This document shows positions 1-7,522 of a stretch of 28,407 nucleotides of DNA, piece by piece. The notes beneath the pieces are model-generated. The model was not told the DNA's origin. It worked only from the letters and a program-made list of their open reading frames with translations, and ran no database searches. How positions within the stretch are numbered: the stretch's first letter is position 1; the number at the start of each line of letters is the position of its first letter. A program made the translations under genes and the position numbers. Source of the DNA: an uncultured Lachnospiraceae bacterium (GTDB taxonomy: Bacteria; Bacillota; Clostridia; Lachnospirales; Lachnospiraceae). The stretch is from the NCBI GenBank assembly GCA_910586955.1, contig CAJUMM010000035.1, positions 1 through 28,407 of the forward strand, given 5' to 3'.

Positions 1-48
1 CGACCACCGAGATCTACACTCTTTCCCTACACGACGCTCTTCCGATCT
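1..48 (+). other. Illumina P5/TruSeq adapter, not genomic
   Basis: The first 48 bases match the 3' part of the Illumina P5/universal TruSeq adapter, ending in the familiar GCTCTTCCGATCT. Genomic sequence begins at about 49. The stretch should be trimmed before any annotation. The same adapter appears in reverse complement at the far end of the window. Confidence 0.98.
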
Positions 49-482
49 TTGAATTGTCTGGGGGACAAAAGCGCAGGGCGGCCATTGCCGGCGTGCTGGC
101 TATGGAACCGGAAGTGCTGATTCTGGACGAGCCTACGGCGGGACTGGATCCCAAAGGGCGGGACGAGATTCTAAATCAGATTCAGAAACTCCACCGGGAA
201 AAGGGGATTACCGTTGTGCTGGTCTCCCACAGCATGGAAGATGTGGCGAAATATGTGGAGCGGATTATCGTTATGAACCAGGGGGAAGTGATGTATGACG
301 ATACTCCCAGAGAGGTGTTCCGCCATTACCGCAGGCTGGAAGCCGTAGGGCTGGCGGCTCCGGAAGTGACCTATCTGATGCACGACCTGAAAGAAAAGGG
401 TTTTAAAGTGGACGAGGATGCTACCACGGTGGAGGAAGCGCGGGATACGATTCTGGCAGCGCTTGGGAAGGAAAATCCATGA
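49..482 (+). CDS. ecfA2: ECF transporter ATP-binding protein EcfA2, C-terminal part
   Basis: This is the C-terminal half of an energy-coupling-factor ABC ATPase, which powers uptake of vitamins or metal ions together with EcfT and a separate S-component. The 5' end is lost at the adapter junction. The first complete codons read E-L-S-G-G-Q-K-R-R, the ABC signature, so the apparent TTG start at 54 is an internal leucine. A Walker B motif with D-loop (LILDEPTAGLD) and the switch histidine (VLVSHSMED) follow. A full-length EcfA is about 280 residues, so roughly half is missing. The stop overlaps the ecfT start by four bases (ATGA, 479-482), indicating translational coupling. Assignment to A2 rather than A1 rests on its position directly before ecfT in the conserved order ecfA1-ecfA2-ecfT-truA. 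Confidence 0.93.
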
Positions 483-1282
483 TTCGAGATATCACGCTGG
501 GACAGTACTACCCGGCAGATTCCATTCTTCATAAATTGGATCCCAGGGTAAAGCTGGTGACGACTCTTGTATTTCTGACAGCCCTTTTCCTGGTGAACAG
601 CTGGTGGGGCTATCTTGCCGCCACCCTGTTTCTGGCCGGGGTAATCCGGCTGTCCAAAGTGCCTTTCAAGTTTATGATCCGGGGATTGAAGGCCATTCTT
701 ATGATTTTGATGATTACGGTGGTATTTAATCTCTTTCTCACTCCGGGGGAACGGGTGCTGGTGCAGTTCTGGAAGCTTAAGATTACGGATACGGGCCTTA
801 GGACGGCGGCTTTTATGGCAGTGCGCCTGATATACCTGATTATCGGGTCTTCGGTGATGACTCTGACCACCACGCCCAACGATTTGACGGACGGCATGGA
901 GAGCCTCTTAGGCCCTTTAAAGAAGCTGCGGGTGCCCGTCCACGAGATTGCCATGATGATGTCCATAGCCCTGCGGTTTATTCCGATTCTCATGGAGGAG
1001 ACGGACAAGATTATGAAGGCCCAGATGGCCAGAGGGGCGGATTTTGAGCACGGAAACCTCATTCAAAAGGCGAAAAACCTGGTCCCTCTTCTGGTGCCTT
1101 TGTTTATCTCCGCTTTTCAGAGGGCCCACGATCTGGCCATGGCCATGGAGGCCCGCTGCTACCGGGGCGGGGAGGGGCGCACGAAAATGAAGCCCCTGGC
1201 TTATCAGAGGAAAGATTATGCGGCCTACGGGGCTGCGGCCTGTTTCCTGGGGGTAATTATTGCGGTGAGAGTGGTGTTATGA
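479..1282 (+). CDS. ecfT: ECF transporter transmembrane protein EcfT
   Basis: 267-residue membrane protein of the CbiQ/EcfT family, the shared transmembrane scaffold of energy-coupling-factor transporters. It passes conformational change from the EcfA ATPases to exchangeable substrate-binding S-components. Hydrophobic segments lie near residues 26-58, 70-88, 112-132 and 155-172. The two Ala-Arg-Gly-type motifs of the coupling helices are visible: A184-R-G and the variant ARCYRG at 225-230. Both touch the ATPases in known structures. It overlaps ecfA2 upstream and truA downstream by ATGA junctions, so the three are one transcription and translation unit. No S-component gene is adjacent, as usual for group II ECF modules that serve many S-components elsewhere in the genome. 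Confidence 0.95.
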   Translation: MIRDITLGQYYPADSILHKLDPRVKLVTTLVFLTALFLVNSWWGYLAATLFLAGVIRLSKVPFKFMIRGLKAILMILMITVVFNLFLTPGERVLVQFWKLKITDTGLRTAAFMAVRLIYLIIGSSVMTLTTTPNDLTDGMESLLGPLKKLRVPVHEIAMMMSIALRFIPILMEETDKIMKAQMARGADFEHGNLIQKAKNLVPLLVPLFISAFQRAHDLAMAMEARCYRGGEGRTKMKPLAYQRKDYAAYGAAACFLGVIIAVRVVL

Positions 1283-2034
1283 TGCGTGTATTGCTGGTGG
1301 TGGCTTATGACGGGACCAATTATTGCGGCTGGCAGGTGCAGAACAACGGAGAGACCATTGAAGGTGTGCTGAACCGGGAGCTTTCCGCTCTGTTTGGGGA
1401 AGAGATTGCGGTGATAGGAGCCAGCCGGACGGATTCCGGCGTCCATGCCAGGGGAAATGTGGCTGTCTTTGACACGGATACCCGGATGCCGGCGGAGAAA
1501 ATTTCCTATGCTCTCAACGCCCGGCTGCCGGAGGATATCCGGGTGCAGGCTTCCCGGCAGGTACCGGCGGATTTCCATCCCCGGAAGAGGGCCTGTACCA
1601 AATATTATGAATACCGGATTTTAAATCGGGAGTTTGAACAGCCGGAGTTTCGTTTGAACTCTTATTTCTTTCGCCGGAAATTGGATGTAGAGCGGATGAA
1701 AGCGGCCTGTCCCTATTTCTGCGGGGAGCATGATTTCAAGAGTTTCTGCAGTGTCCGCACCCAGGCGGAGACTACGGTGCGGATCCTCTACGATCTGCAG
1801 GTGGAGCAGGAGGGGGAGCTTATACGCATCCGGGTGTCCGGGAACGGGTTTCTCTATAATATGGTAAGAATTATTGCGGGAACTTTGATTGAGGTGGGTC
1901 TGGGTGTCCGCCGTCCGGAAGACATTCCCGGGATTCTTCTTGCCCGGGACCGCCAGGCCGCAGGTCCCACGGCCCCTGCCAGGGGATTGACCCTGGCAGG
2001 GATGACCTATACGCCGGAGCCGGAGAAAGTGTGA
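1279..2034 (+). CDS. truA: tRNA pseudouridine(38-40) synthase TruA
   Basis: 251-residue TruA, which isomerises uridines 38, 39 and 40 in the tRNA anticodon stem. The catalytic aspartate is D52 in the conserved ASRTDSGVHARGN segment. The N-terminal YDGTNYCGWQ and the C-terminal NGFLYNMVRIIAGT motifs are also typical. The length matches the family (about 245-270). The start is the first of two ATG codons, overlapping the ecfT stop in an ATGA junction. Linkage of truA to the ecf module and to rplM-rpsI is conserved across many Firmicutes. Nothing unusual is seen. Confidence 0.97.
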   Translation: MMRVLLVVAYDGTNYCGWQVQNNGETIEGVLNRELSALFGEEIAVIGASRTDSGVHARGNVAVFDTDTRMPAEKISYALNARLPEDIRVQASRQVPADFHPRKRACTKYYEYRILNREFEQPEFRLNSYFFRRKLDVERMKAACPYFCGEHDFKSFCSVRTQAETTVRILYDLQVEQEGELIRIRVSGNGFLYNMVRIIAGTLIEVGLGVRRPEDIPGILLARDRQAAGPTAPARGLTLAGMTYTPEPEKV

Positions 2035-2073
2035 GAAAGTCCCCGTTTTGGGCCTTTATTTCAAAAAAATGGG

Positions 2074-2102
2074 TTGACACACACGGGTGAGTATAATATA
2101 AT
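2074..2102 (+). promoter_or_regulatory. Consensus sigma-A promoter of rplM-rpsI
   Basis: TTGACA at 2074-2079 and TATAAT at 2097-2102 are separated by exactly 17 bases. Both hexamers match the housekeeping consensus perfectly, as expected for a ribosomal-protein operon. An overlapping second TATAAT lies at 2092-2097 but its spacing (12) is too short. Transcription should begin near 2109. Confidence 0.9.
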
Positions 2103-2108
2103 ATTTCA

Positions 2109-2198
2109 ATGTGACGTGGTGAGAAAATGTCTAAGCCATAGCCCCGGTAATGACATTTTTCCATAGAAGATTCTATTAATGATCCAGGAGGAAAACCA
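2109..2198 (+). promoter_or_regulatory. 5' leader of rplM with hairpin, possible L13 autoregulatory leader
   Basis: The roughly 90-nt untranslated leader contains an 8-bp perfect inverted repeat, AAAATGTC (2124-2131) with GACATTTT (2152-2159), enclosing a 20-nt loop. AGGAGG at 2186-2191 is the ribosome-binding site. In other Firmicutes the L13 mRNA leader is a known autoregulatory RNA element. Homology to that element is inferred from position and structure only. The T-run after the stem could instead make it a weak attenuator. Confidence 0.45.
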
Positions 2199-2627
2199 AT
2201 GAAGAGTTACATGGCCAGTCCGGCAACTGTTGAAAGAAAGTGGTATGTAGTAGATGCTACCGGATATACATTAGGACGCTTAGCTTCTGAGGTAGCTAAG
2301 GTATTAAGAGGAAAGAACAAGGCAATTTTTACCCCCCACATTGATACCGGCGACTACGTGATTATCGTAAATGCCGACAAGATCAAAGTGACAGGCAAGA
2401 AATTGGACCAGAAAATTTACTACCATCATTCCGATTACGTGGGAGGCATGAAAGAAACCACTCTCCGGGAAATGATGGCGAAGAAACCTGAGAAAGTCGT
2501 AGAACTAGCTGTAAAGGGCATGCTTCCGAAGGGACCCCTGGGAAGGCAGATGTACACCAAGCTTCATGTGTACGCAGGACCGGACCACAATCACCAGGCG
2601 CAGAAACCGGAAGTATTAACATTTTAG
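2199..2627 (+). CDS. rplM: 50S ribosomal protein L13
   Basis: 142-residue ribosomal protein L13 of the large subunit, an early assembly protein that binds 23S rRNA. Recognisable segments are the N-terminal WYVVDATGYTLGRLASEVA, then HIDTGDYVIIVNADKI, and MLPKGPLGRQMYTKLHVYAG near the C-terminus. The length equals the family norm. The start ATG follows AGGAGG by seven bases. It sits 30 bases ahead of rpsI, the near-universal rplM-rpsI pairing, under the strong promoter at 2074-2102. Confidence 0.98.
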   Translation: MKSYMASPATVERKWYVVDATGYTLGRLASEVAKVLRGKNKAIFTPHIDTGDYVIIVNADKIKVTGKKLDQKIYYHHSDYVGGMKETTLREMMAKKPEKVVELAVKGMLPKGPLGRQMYTKLHVYAGPDHNHQAQKPEVLTF

Positions 2628-2657
2628 TTGAAGGAACGTTAAAGGAGGAAATCTACA

Positions 2658-3050
2658 GTGGCTAATTCAAAATTCTACGGAACAGGCAGAAGAAAGAAAT
2701 CAATCGCCAGAGTGTACCTGGTACCTGGCACTGGAAATATTACCATCAACAAGAGAAGCATTGACGAGTATCTCGGACTGGAGACCCTGAAGGTTATCGT
2801 GCGCCAGCCCATGGTTGCCACCGAGACTGTGGATAAGTTTGACGTGCTGGTAAATGTACGGGGCGGCGGTTACACCGGACAGGCAGGAGCTATCCGCCAC
2901 GGCATCGCCAGAGCTCTGCTTCAGGCGGACCCGGATTACCGTCCCATCCTGAAGAAGGCCGGTTATCTCACCCGTGACCCGAGAATGAAAGAGCGTAAGA
3001 AATACGGTCTCAAGGCAGCCCGCCGCGCTCCGCAGTTTTCCAAGAGATAA
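2658..3050 (+). CDS. rpsI: 30S ribosomal protein S9
   Basis: 130-residue ribosomal protein S9. The N-terminal YGTGRRKKSIARV and the basic C-terminal tail ending in QFSKR are diagnostic. That tail reaches toward the decoding-site tRNA. The start is GTG at 2658, supported by AAAGGAGG at 2641-2648. The gene closes the L13-S9 operon and is followed by a terminator. The last 14 bases, including the stop codon, are repeated 69 bases downstream (see the repeat entry), which is of interest because ribosomal-protein 3' ends are used as integration sites by some mobile elements. Confidence 0.98.
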   Translation: MANSKFYGTGRRKKSIARVYLVPGTGNITINKRSIDEYLGLETLKVIVRQPMVATETVDKFDVLVNVRGGGYTGQAGAIRHGIARALLQADPDYRPILKKAGYLTRDPRMKERKKYGLKAARRAPQFSKR

Positions 3051-3119
3051 TAAATGCCGCTTGCGGGCATTTTTATCAGTGGAACGAGGGAATTTATTCC
3101 CGAGGTTTCCAAGAGATAA
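3037..3119 (+). repeat. 14-bp direct repeat of the rpsI 3' end (attachment-site-like)
   Basis: TTTCCAAGAGATAA occurs at 3037-3050, as the end of rpsI including its stop, and again exactly at 3106-3119 in non-coding DNA. The flanking bases differ on both sides. A 14-base exact duplication of a gene's 3' end is the footprint expected when a tyrosine-recombinase element integrates there and restores the reading frame. No integrase is present, so any element would be lost or eroded. Chance similarity or local duplication remains possible. Confidence 0.5.
3054..3075 (+). terminator. Intrinsic terminator after rpsI
   Basis: ATGCC (3054-3058) pairs with GGCAT (3066-3070) around a short GC-rich loop, followed by a run of four to five T. 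It begins three bases after the rpsI stop. The stem is short, and a stronger terminator follows at 3149-3182. Confidence 0.7.
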
Positions 3120-3148
3120 GCAGTTATCTGCGAACAGAGATATATGGA

Positions 3149-3182
3149 AAACCCACAGACAGATTTTGTTTGTGGGTTTTTT
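3149..3182 (+). terminator. Second intrinsic terminator downstream of rpsI
   Basis: AAACCCACA near 3149-3157 pairs with TGTGGGTTT around 3171-3179, and six T close the structure. This is a clear rho-independent terminator. It lies beyond the second copy of the rpsI-end repeat, so the region carries two terminators in series. Confidence 0.8.
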
Positions 3183-3215
3183 AATTGGATGGATTGTGAT
3201 ATACTTAATCAATAA

Positions 3216-3389
3216 AGGGATAAATTTGATGAAATAGTTGCACAAATAAAACAATTTAGAAGAATGAAAACCTATGCCTCTGCAAGTTATAAGACTTTCA
3301 GAGGCAGCTATTTACGGAAGGAAGTAGAAAGAATATATCAGGATAATATTTATGAAGGTAATACGCAGACAAGAAAGAAAAGAGATTGA
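3216..3389 (+). pseudogene. AT-rich reading-frame remnant, probably the front part of the next small gene
   Basis: This frame is open from 3216 to a stop at 3387-3389, with the only ATG at 3264 (41 residues, beginning MKTYASASYKTFRGSYLRKE). Its end overlaps the start of the 84-residue frame at 3352. Shifting frame near 3375-3388 would join the basic segment TRKKR to EIEFFLNQ and give one protein of about 130 residues. I therefore read it as the broken 5' part of a frameshifted gene. Base composition is clearly more AT-rich than the flanking rpsI and GTPase genes, which fits acquired DNA. I do not recognise the family securely. A type II restriction endonuclease is a very weak guess. Confidence 0.4.
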
Positions 3390-3606
3390 ATTCTTTTTAA
3401 ATCAGGTAGATAGAAAGCCGGTTTTTATCAAGGATGATGCGCCTTTGATGTTAGAATGGAATACATGGAGAGCCATGACAATGCTTGATGGAGGAGTTTG
3501 GTCTGACAGTGGAAGTTACTTTGAATATTCATTGGAACAAGCAAAAATTTCAAAGGACGAAAAAGAATGGTATAGCAAAATAAAGGAAAAGGCATTAAAC
3601 TGGTAA
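3352..3606 (+). CDS. Small hypothetical protein, AT-rich, possibly a gene fragment
   Basis: 84-residue frame with no recognised domain. It contains an acidic-aromatic stretch, KDDAPLMLEWNTWRAMTMLD, and a charged C-terminus. No convincing ribosome-binding site precedes the ATG (only AGGA at 3340-3343). AT-rich codon use contrasts with both neighbours. It stops five bases before the GTPase-nuclease fusion gene. It may be the back part of the remnant at 3216-3389 separated by a frameshift, in which case it is not an independent gene. Because it lies just downstream of the duplicated rpsI end, it may be leftover cargo of an integrated element. Confidence 0.45.
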   Translation: MKVIRRQERKEIEFFLNQVDRKPVFIKDDAPLMLEWNTWRAMTMLDGGVWSDSGSYFEYSLEQAKISKDEKEWYSKIKEKALNW

Positions 3607-3611
3607 TAATT

Positions 3612-6344
3612 ATGGAAACAAGACACACACCCTCAAACAAATTAGTTATAGGCCTCCTGGCCCACGTAGACGCCGGCAAGACCACCCTGGCGGAAGCTAT
3701 CCTCTACCGGTGCGGCAATATCCGCAGGCCCGGCAGAGTGGATCACGGGAACGCCCATCTGGATACCCATGAGCTGGAGCGGGCCAGGGGCATTACCATT
3801 TTCTCCAAGCAGGCCGTCTTTGAGCTGGAGGGCAGGGAGATAACGCTTTTGGACACCCCGGGCCATGTGGATTTCTCAGCGGAGATGGAGAGAACCTTGT
3901 CTGTGCTGGATTATGCCATTCTGGTGATCAGCGGAGCGGACGGGGTACAGGGACACGTACGGACTCTCTGGAGACTCCTTGGCCGCTACCGGATCCCTGT
4001 CTTTCTCTTTGTGAATAAAATGGATCAGGCGGGAACGGACCGGGATCAGATTCTGAAAGAATTGAAGGAAAAGCTGGGAGACCGCTGCATAGATTTTTCT
4101 CCAGACCGGGAAGGTGAGGCCTGGCGGGAAGAACTGGCGGTGTGCAGTGAAGAACTGCTGGAAGCTTATCTGGAGCGGGGAGAACTTTCGGAGGCGGAGA
4201 TTGGCGGACAGATTGCCAAGCGCCAGGTGTTTCCCTGTTATTTTGGATCGGCCCTGAAAATGGAAGGGGTGGATGAGTTTCTGAGAGACTTGGCCCGCTA
4301 TATGCGTCCCTCCCGTTATCCGGCAGAATTTGGGGCCAGGGTATATAAGATCAGCCGGGACGAACAGGGAAACCGCCTGACCCACTTGAAGATTACCGGC
4401 GGATGCCTGAAAGTGAAAATGCCCCTGCAGGGAAGGGATAGAGGGGAGGAATGGGAGGAAAAGACGGATCAGATCCGCATTTATTCCGGTTCTTCCTATG
4501 AGGCGGTTCCCCAGGCGGAGGCAGGGAGTGTCTGTGCGGTGACGGGGCTTCTCCACACCCGGGCCGGGGAAGGAATGGGCATAGAGGGAATGGGGGGAGC
4601 GCCCAGCCTGGAGCCGGTGCTGGCTTATCAGATCCTTCTTCCTTCCGGGTGTGACGTGTCTCTTATGCTGGCCCGTCTGCGCCAGCTGGAGGAGGAACTG
4701 CCGGAGCTGCATATTGTCTGGAAAGAACAGCTGGGGGAGATCCATGTCCAGGTCATGGGGGAAGTCCAGATAGAAATACTGAAAAGCCTTATGGAAAAGC
4801 GCTGGGGCGTCCGGGTGGAATTTGGGGCCGGCAGCATTGTCTATAAGGAAACCATTGCCTCTGTGGTGGAGGGCGTGGGCCATTTCGAACCTTTGCGCCA
4901 CTATGCGGAGGTTCATCTGCGGATGGAGCCGGGAGAGAGGGGAAGCGGTCTTGTATTTGCCAGCGAATGCAGCGAGGATCTGCTGGACCGGAACTGGCAG
5001 AGGCTGGTTCTCACCCATCTGGCGGAGAAGAAGCATCCCGGCGTTCTGACGGGCTCGGAGATCACGGATATGAAGATTACCCTGACTGCAGGGAAGGCTC
5101 ATGTGAAGCACACGGAAGGCGGGGATTTCCGCCAGGCCACCTACCGGGCGGTGCGCCAGGGACTGATGCAGGCCCAAAGTGTTCTTCTGGAGCCCCACTA
5201 CGAATTCCGTCTGGAGATTCCGCCGGATAAAGTAGGACGGGCTATGGCAGATATCCAGAAAATGAGCGGCAGCTTTTCGGATCCCCTGGCGGAGGGGGAT
5301 CTGACAGTGCTGACGGGGAGTGCTCCGGTGTCGGCCATGGGATCCTACCAGACGGAAGTGCACGCTTACACCAAGGGGAGCGGAAGGCTCTTCTGTACCC
5401 TGAAAGGGTATGCCCCCTGCCATAATGAGGAGGAGGTAAGGGCCGCCATAGGCTACGATCCGGAACAGGATCCGGAGAATCCCACAGGTTCTGTCTTCTG
5501 CTCCCACGGAGCGGGCTTCCTTGTGCCCTGGGATCAGGTCCCGGATTACATGCAGCTGGAAAGCACACTCCCCAAGAAGCAAGAAAAGGAGGAAACACTT
5601 TCCGGCCGCAGGACCGCCAGGGAGAGCCGGGCAGCCCGGGGATTTGCGGATCCCAAGGAGCTGGAAGAGATCTTTGTGCGCACCTACGGCCCTATCCGCA
5701 GGGACCGCCAGGGGGTGGGGCGCATAGAGCGGACGTTCCGGCAGGAGCCGGAACCAAAGCTCGTAGAGAAAAGTAAGGTGAAGAAGCCGGAGAAAGAATA
5801 CCTTCTGGTGGACGGTTACAATATTATTTTCGCCTGGGAGGACTTAAAGGAGCTGGCAGAGACCAATCTGGAGGCAGCCCGGGGGAAGCTTATGGACATT
5901 CTCTGCAACCTGCAGGGATACCGGAAATGCAGCTTGATTCTTGTCTTCGATGCCTACCGGGTGGAAGGGGGACAGAGAGAGATAAGCAGGTATCACAATA
6001 TCCATGTGGTCTACACCAAGGAGGCGGAGACGGCGGATCAGTATATTGAGAAGACGGCCCACGAGCTGGGACGGAAGTATCAGGTGACAGTGGCCACCTC
6101 CGATGCCCTGGAGCAGGTGATTATCATGGGCCAGGGGGCCAGGCGCATGTCGGCCCAGGGGCTTCTTGAGGAAGTGGAAGCCGTGAACCGGGAAATACGG
6201 GACGGTTTTATAAAAGAGTATGGAGGGGGAGGGCAGTATCTTCTGGAAAACCTGCCGGAGGAACTGGCCCGTTTTGTGGAGGAAGTGCGTCTTGGGAAAC
6301 GGGAATTTCCCGGAACAGACAGAGAAGAAGGAGAGTTTACATAA
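3612..6344 (+). CDS. Tet(M)/EF-G-like ribosomal GTPase fused to a C-terminal YacP/Rae1-like NYN ribonuclease
   Basis: 910 residues in two modules. Residues 1-650 resemble ribosomal-protection GTPases (Tet(M) is 639). The G motifs are AHVDAGKT (17-24), RGITI (59-63), DTPGH (81-85), NKMD (135-138) and GSALK (212-216), followed by EF-G-like domains II-V. The domain IV tip is GKAHVKHTEGGDFR (494-507). The Tet(M) Ser-Pro-Val that displaces tetracycline is absent, so I doubt a drug-resistance role. After a charged linker (about 651-728) comes a NYN/PIN-like domain (729-863) very like Bacillus YacP/Rae1, with VDGYN (D734), VFDAY (D780), ETADQYIE (D809) and ATSDALEQ (D831). Rae1 is a translation-dependent mRNA endonuclease of the ribosomal A site. 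The inference is a factor that enters the A site with GTP and cuts mRNA. No Shine-Dalgarno sequence is evident before the ATG. DUF4317 and greA follow closely. Confidence 0.88.
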   Translation: METRHTPSNKLVIGLLAHVDAGKTTLAEAILYRCGNIRRPGRVDHGNAHLDTHELERARGITIFSKQAVFELEGREITLLDTPGHVDFSAEMERTLSVLDYAILVISGADGVQGHVRTLWRLLGRYRIPVFLFVNKMDQAGTDRDQILKELKEKLGDRCIDFSPDREGEAWREELAVCSEELLEAYLERGELSEAEIGGQIAKRQVFPCYFGSALKMEGVDEFLRDLARYMRPSRYPAEFGARVYKISRDEQGNRLTHLKITGGCLKVKMPLQGRDRGEEWEEKTDQIRIYSGSSYEAVPQAEAGSVCAVTGLLHTRAGEGMGIEGMGGAPSLEPVLAYQILLPSGCDVSLMLARLRQLEEELPELHIVWKEQLGEIHVQVMGEVQIEILKSLMEKRWGVRVEFGAGSIVYKETIASVVEGVGHFEPLRHYAEVHLRMEPGERGSGLVFASECSEDLLDRNWQRLVLTHLAEKKHPGVLTGSEITDMKITLTAGKAHVKHTEGGDFRQATYRAVRQGLMQAQSVLLEPHYEFRLEIPPDKVGRAMADIQKMSGSFSDPLAEGDLTVLTGSAPVSAMGSYQTEVHAYTKGSGRLFCTLKGYAPCHNEEEVRAAIGYDPEQDPENPTGSVFCSHGAGFLVPWDQVPDYMQLESTLPKKQEKEETLSGRRTARESRAARGFADPKELEEIFVRTYGPIRRDRQGVGRIERTFRQEPEPKLVEKSKVKKPEKEYLLVDGYNIIFAWEDLKELAETNLEAARGKLMDILCNLQGYRKCSLILVFDAYRVEGGQREISRYHNIHVVYTKEAETADQYIEKTAHELGRKYQVTVATSDALEQVIIMGQGARRMSAQGLLEEVEAVNREIRDGFIKEYGGGGQYLLENLPEELARFVEEVRLGKREFPGTDREEGEFT

Positions 6345-6345
6345 C

Positions 6346-7476
6346 ATGAATAAAAAAGAGATATCAGAGATAAAGAAGCAGTTTACCCCGGAACACTGTA
6401 CGGTTACACGGCTCTGCGGCTGTTACGTGGATGGAGAAAAGAATAAGAGGACCGAGATGAAGGAAGCCTTTCTCTCCCTGCCGGAGGAGGAGGCCTTTAA
6501 ATATTTTGAGATTTTCCGGAAGACTCTCTCCGGGACCATGGGCAAAAACCTGCTGAATCTGGATTTTCCCCTGGACACGGAGATGCCGGGGGGAACCCAG
6601 GAATTTCTTGTGAAACTGAAGAACAGCCGCCTTCAGGAAGATGTGCTTCTGGAAGCTTTCTACGATCGGATCATAGAGACTTACGAATACGGGGAGAATT
6701 ACCTGATTCTTCTGGTACACGGGATCTATGATGTTCCTGGAAAGACCTCGGACAATGAGGAATTGTTTGACGCCTCCGAGGAGGTCTATGAGTACCTCCT
6801 CTGTGCCGTCTGCCCCGTGAAGCTTTCCAAAGCAGGCTTAAGCTACGACGCCCAGAGCAATCGCTTCGGCACCAGGACCAGGGACTGGCTGGTGGAGCAG
6901 CCTATGGCAGGCTTTCTCTTTCCGGCTTTCCGGGATCGGAGCACGGATCTCCACAGTATGCTGTACTATTCCAAAAATCCCGAAGAGCTCCAGGAAAATT
7001 TTGCCCAGAGCATGTTTGGGTGCTGTCTTCCCATGTCCGCAGGAGGGCAGAGAGAAACTTTTAACGCAATTATTCAGGAAACCCTGGGAGAGGATTGCGA
7101 TTACGAAATGGTCCGCAATATTCATGAAAACCTCCAGGCTCTGGCGGAGGAGAAAAAAGACGAGCCGGAGCCTCTGACATTGGATAAAACCCAGATGCGG
7201 CACATCCTGGCCCAGAGCGGAGTGCAGCCGGAGAAGCTGGAGGCTCTGGAGGAGCATTACCGGGCAGCCGGAGGAGAGGAAACGGAATTGCTGGCTTCCA
7301 ACGTTATGAGCCTTCGGAAATTTGAAGTGAAGGCGCCGAATGTGGTGATTCAGGTAAATCCGGAGCGTGCGGATTTGGTGGAGACCCGGGTGATTGACGG
7401 AAGAAGGTATCTGGTTATTGCCGTGGACGACGGCGTGGAAGTCAACGGGATTCCTGTGAATGCTCCCAGGCAATAA
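6346..7476 (+). CDS. DUF4317 domain-containing protein
   Basis: 376-residue protein of unknown function in the DUF4317 family, common in Lachnospiraceae and other Clostridia. The recognisable N-terminus is MNKKEISEIKKQFTPEHCTV followed by CGCYVDGEKNKR. Cysteines, an acidic middle and no membrane segments suggest a soluble cytoplasmic protein. The ATG at 6346 begins one base after the preceding stop, with a purine-rich GAAGAAGGAGAG upstream. An earlier in-frame start at 6220 lies inside the fusion gene and is not credible. The tight spacing to the GTPase-nuclease gene suggests co-transcription, and with greA downstream a loose link to translation or transcription quality control is possible, but no function is known. 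Confidence 0.88.
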   Translation: MNKKEISEIKKQFTPEHCTVTRLCGCYVDGEKNKRTEMKEAFLSLPEEEAFKYFEIFRKTLSGTMGKNLLNLDFPLDTEMPGGTQEFLVKLKNSRLQEDVLLEAFYDRIIETYEYGENYLILLVHGIYDVPGKTSDNEELFDASEEVYEYLLCAVCPVKLSKAGLSYDAQSNRFGTRTRDWLVEQPMAGFLFPAFRDRSTDLHSMLYYSKNPEELQENFAQSMFGCCLPMSAGGQRETFNAIIQETLGEDCDYEMVRNIHENLQALAEEKKDEPEPLTLDKTQMRHILAQSGVQPEKLEALEEHYRAAGGEETELLASNVMSLRKFEVKAPNVVIQVNPERADLVETRVIDGRRYLVIAVDDGVEVNGIPVNAPRQ

Positions 7477-7522
7477 AAGAGCAAAAATAGTGCCGGGGAC
7501 AGTCATAGAAAGGGGAAGAAAT

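Noticed and set aside
3275..3306. Perfect 8-bp inverted repeat TGCCTCTG/CAGAGGCA as a terminator or operator
   Set aside because: It has no T-run, a 16-base loop and lies inside a remnant coding frame, so no function can be supported.
3876..5582. A 568-codon open frame on the minus strand
   Set aside because: It is antisense to the GTPase domains, has no motif or ribosome-binding site, and arises from GC-rich codon bias.
3612..6344. Calling the fusion protein a tetracycline-resistance determinant
   Set aside because: The domain IV tip lacks the Ser-Pro-Val of Tet(M)/Tet(O) and a nuclease domain is attached. Resistance is not supported by sequence alone.
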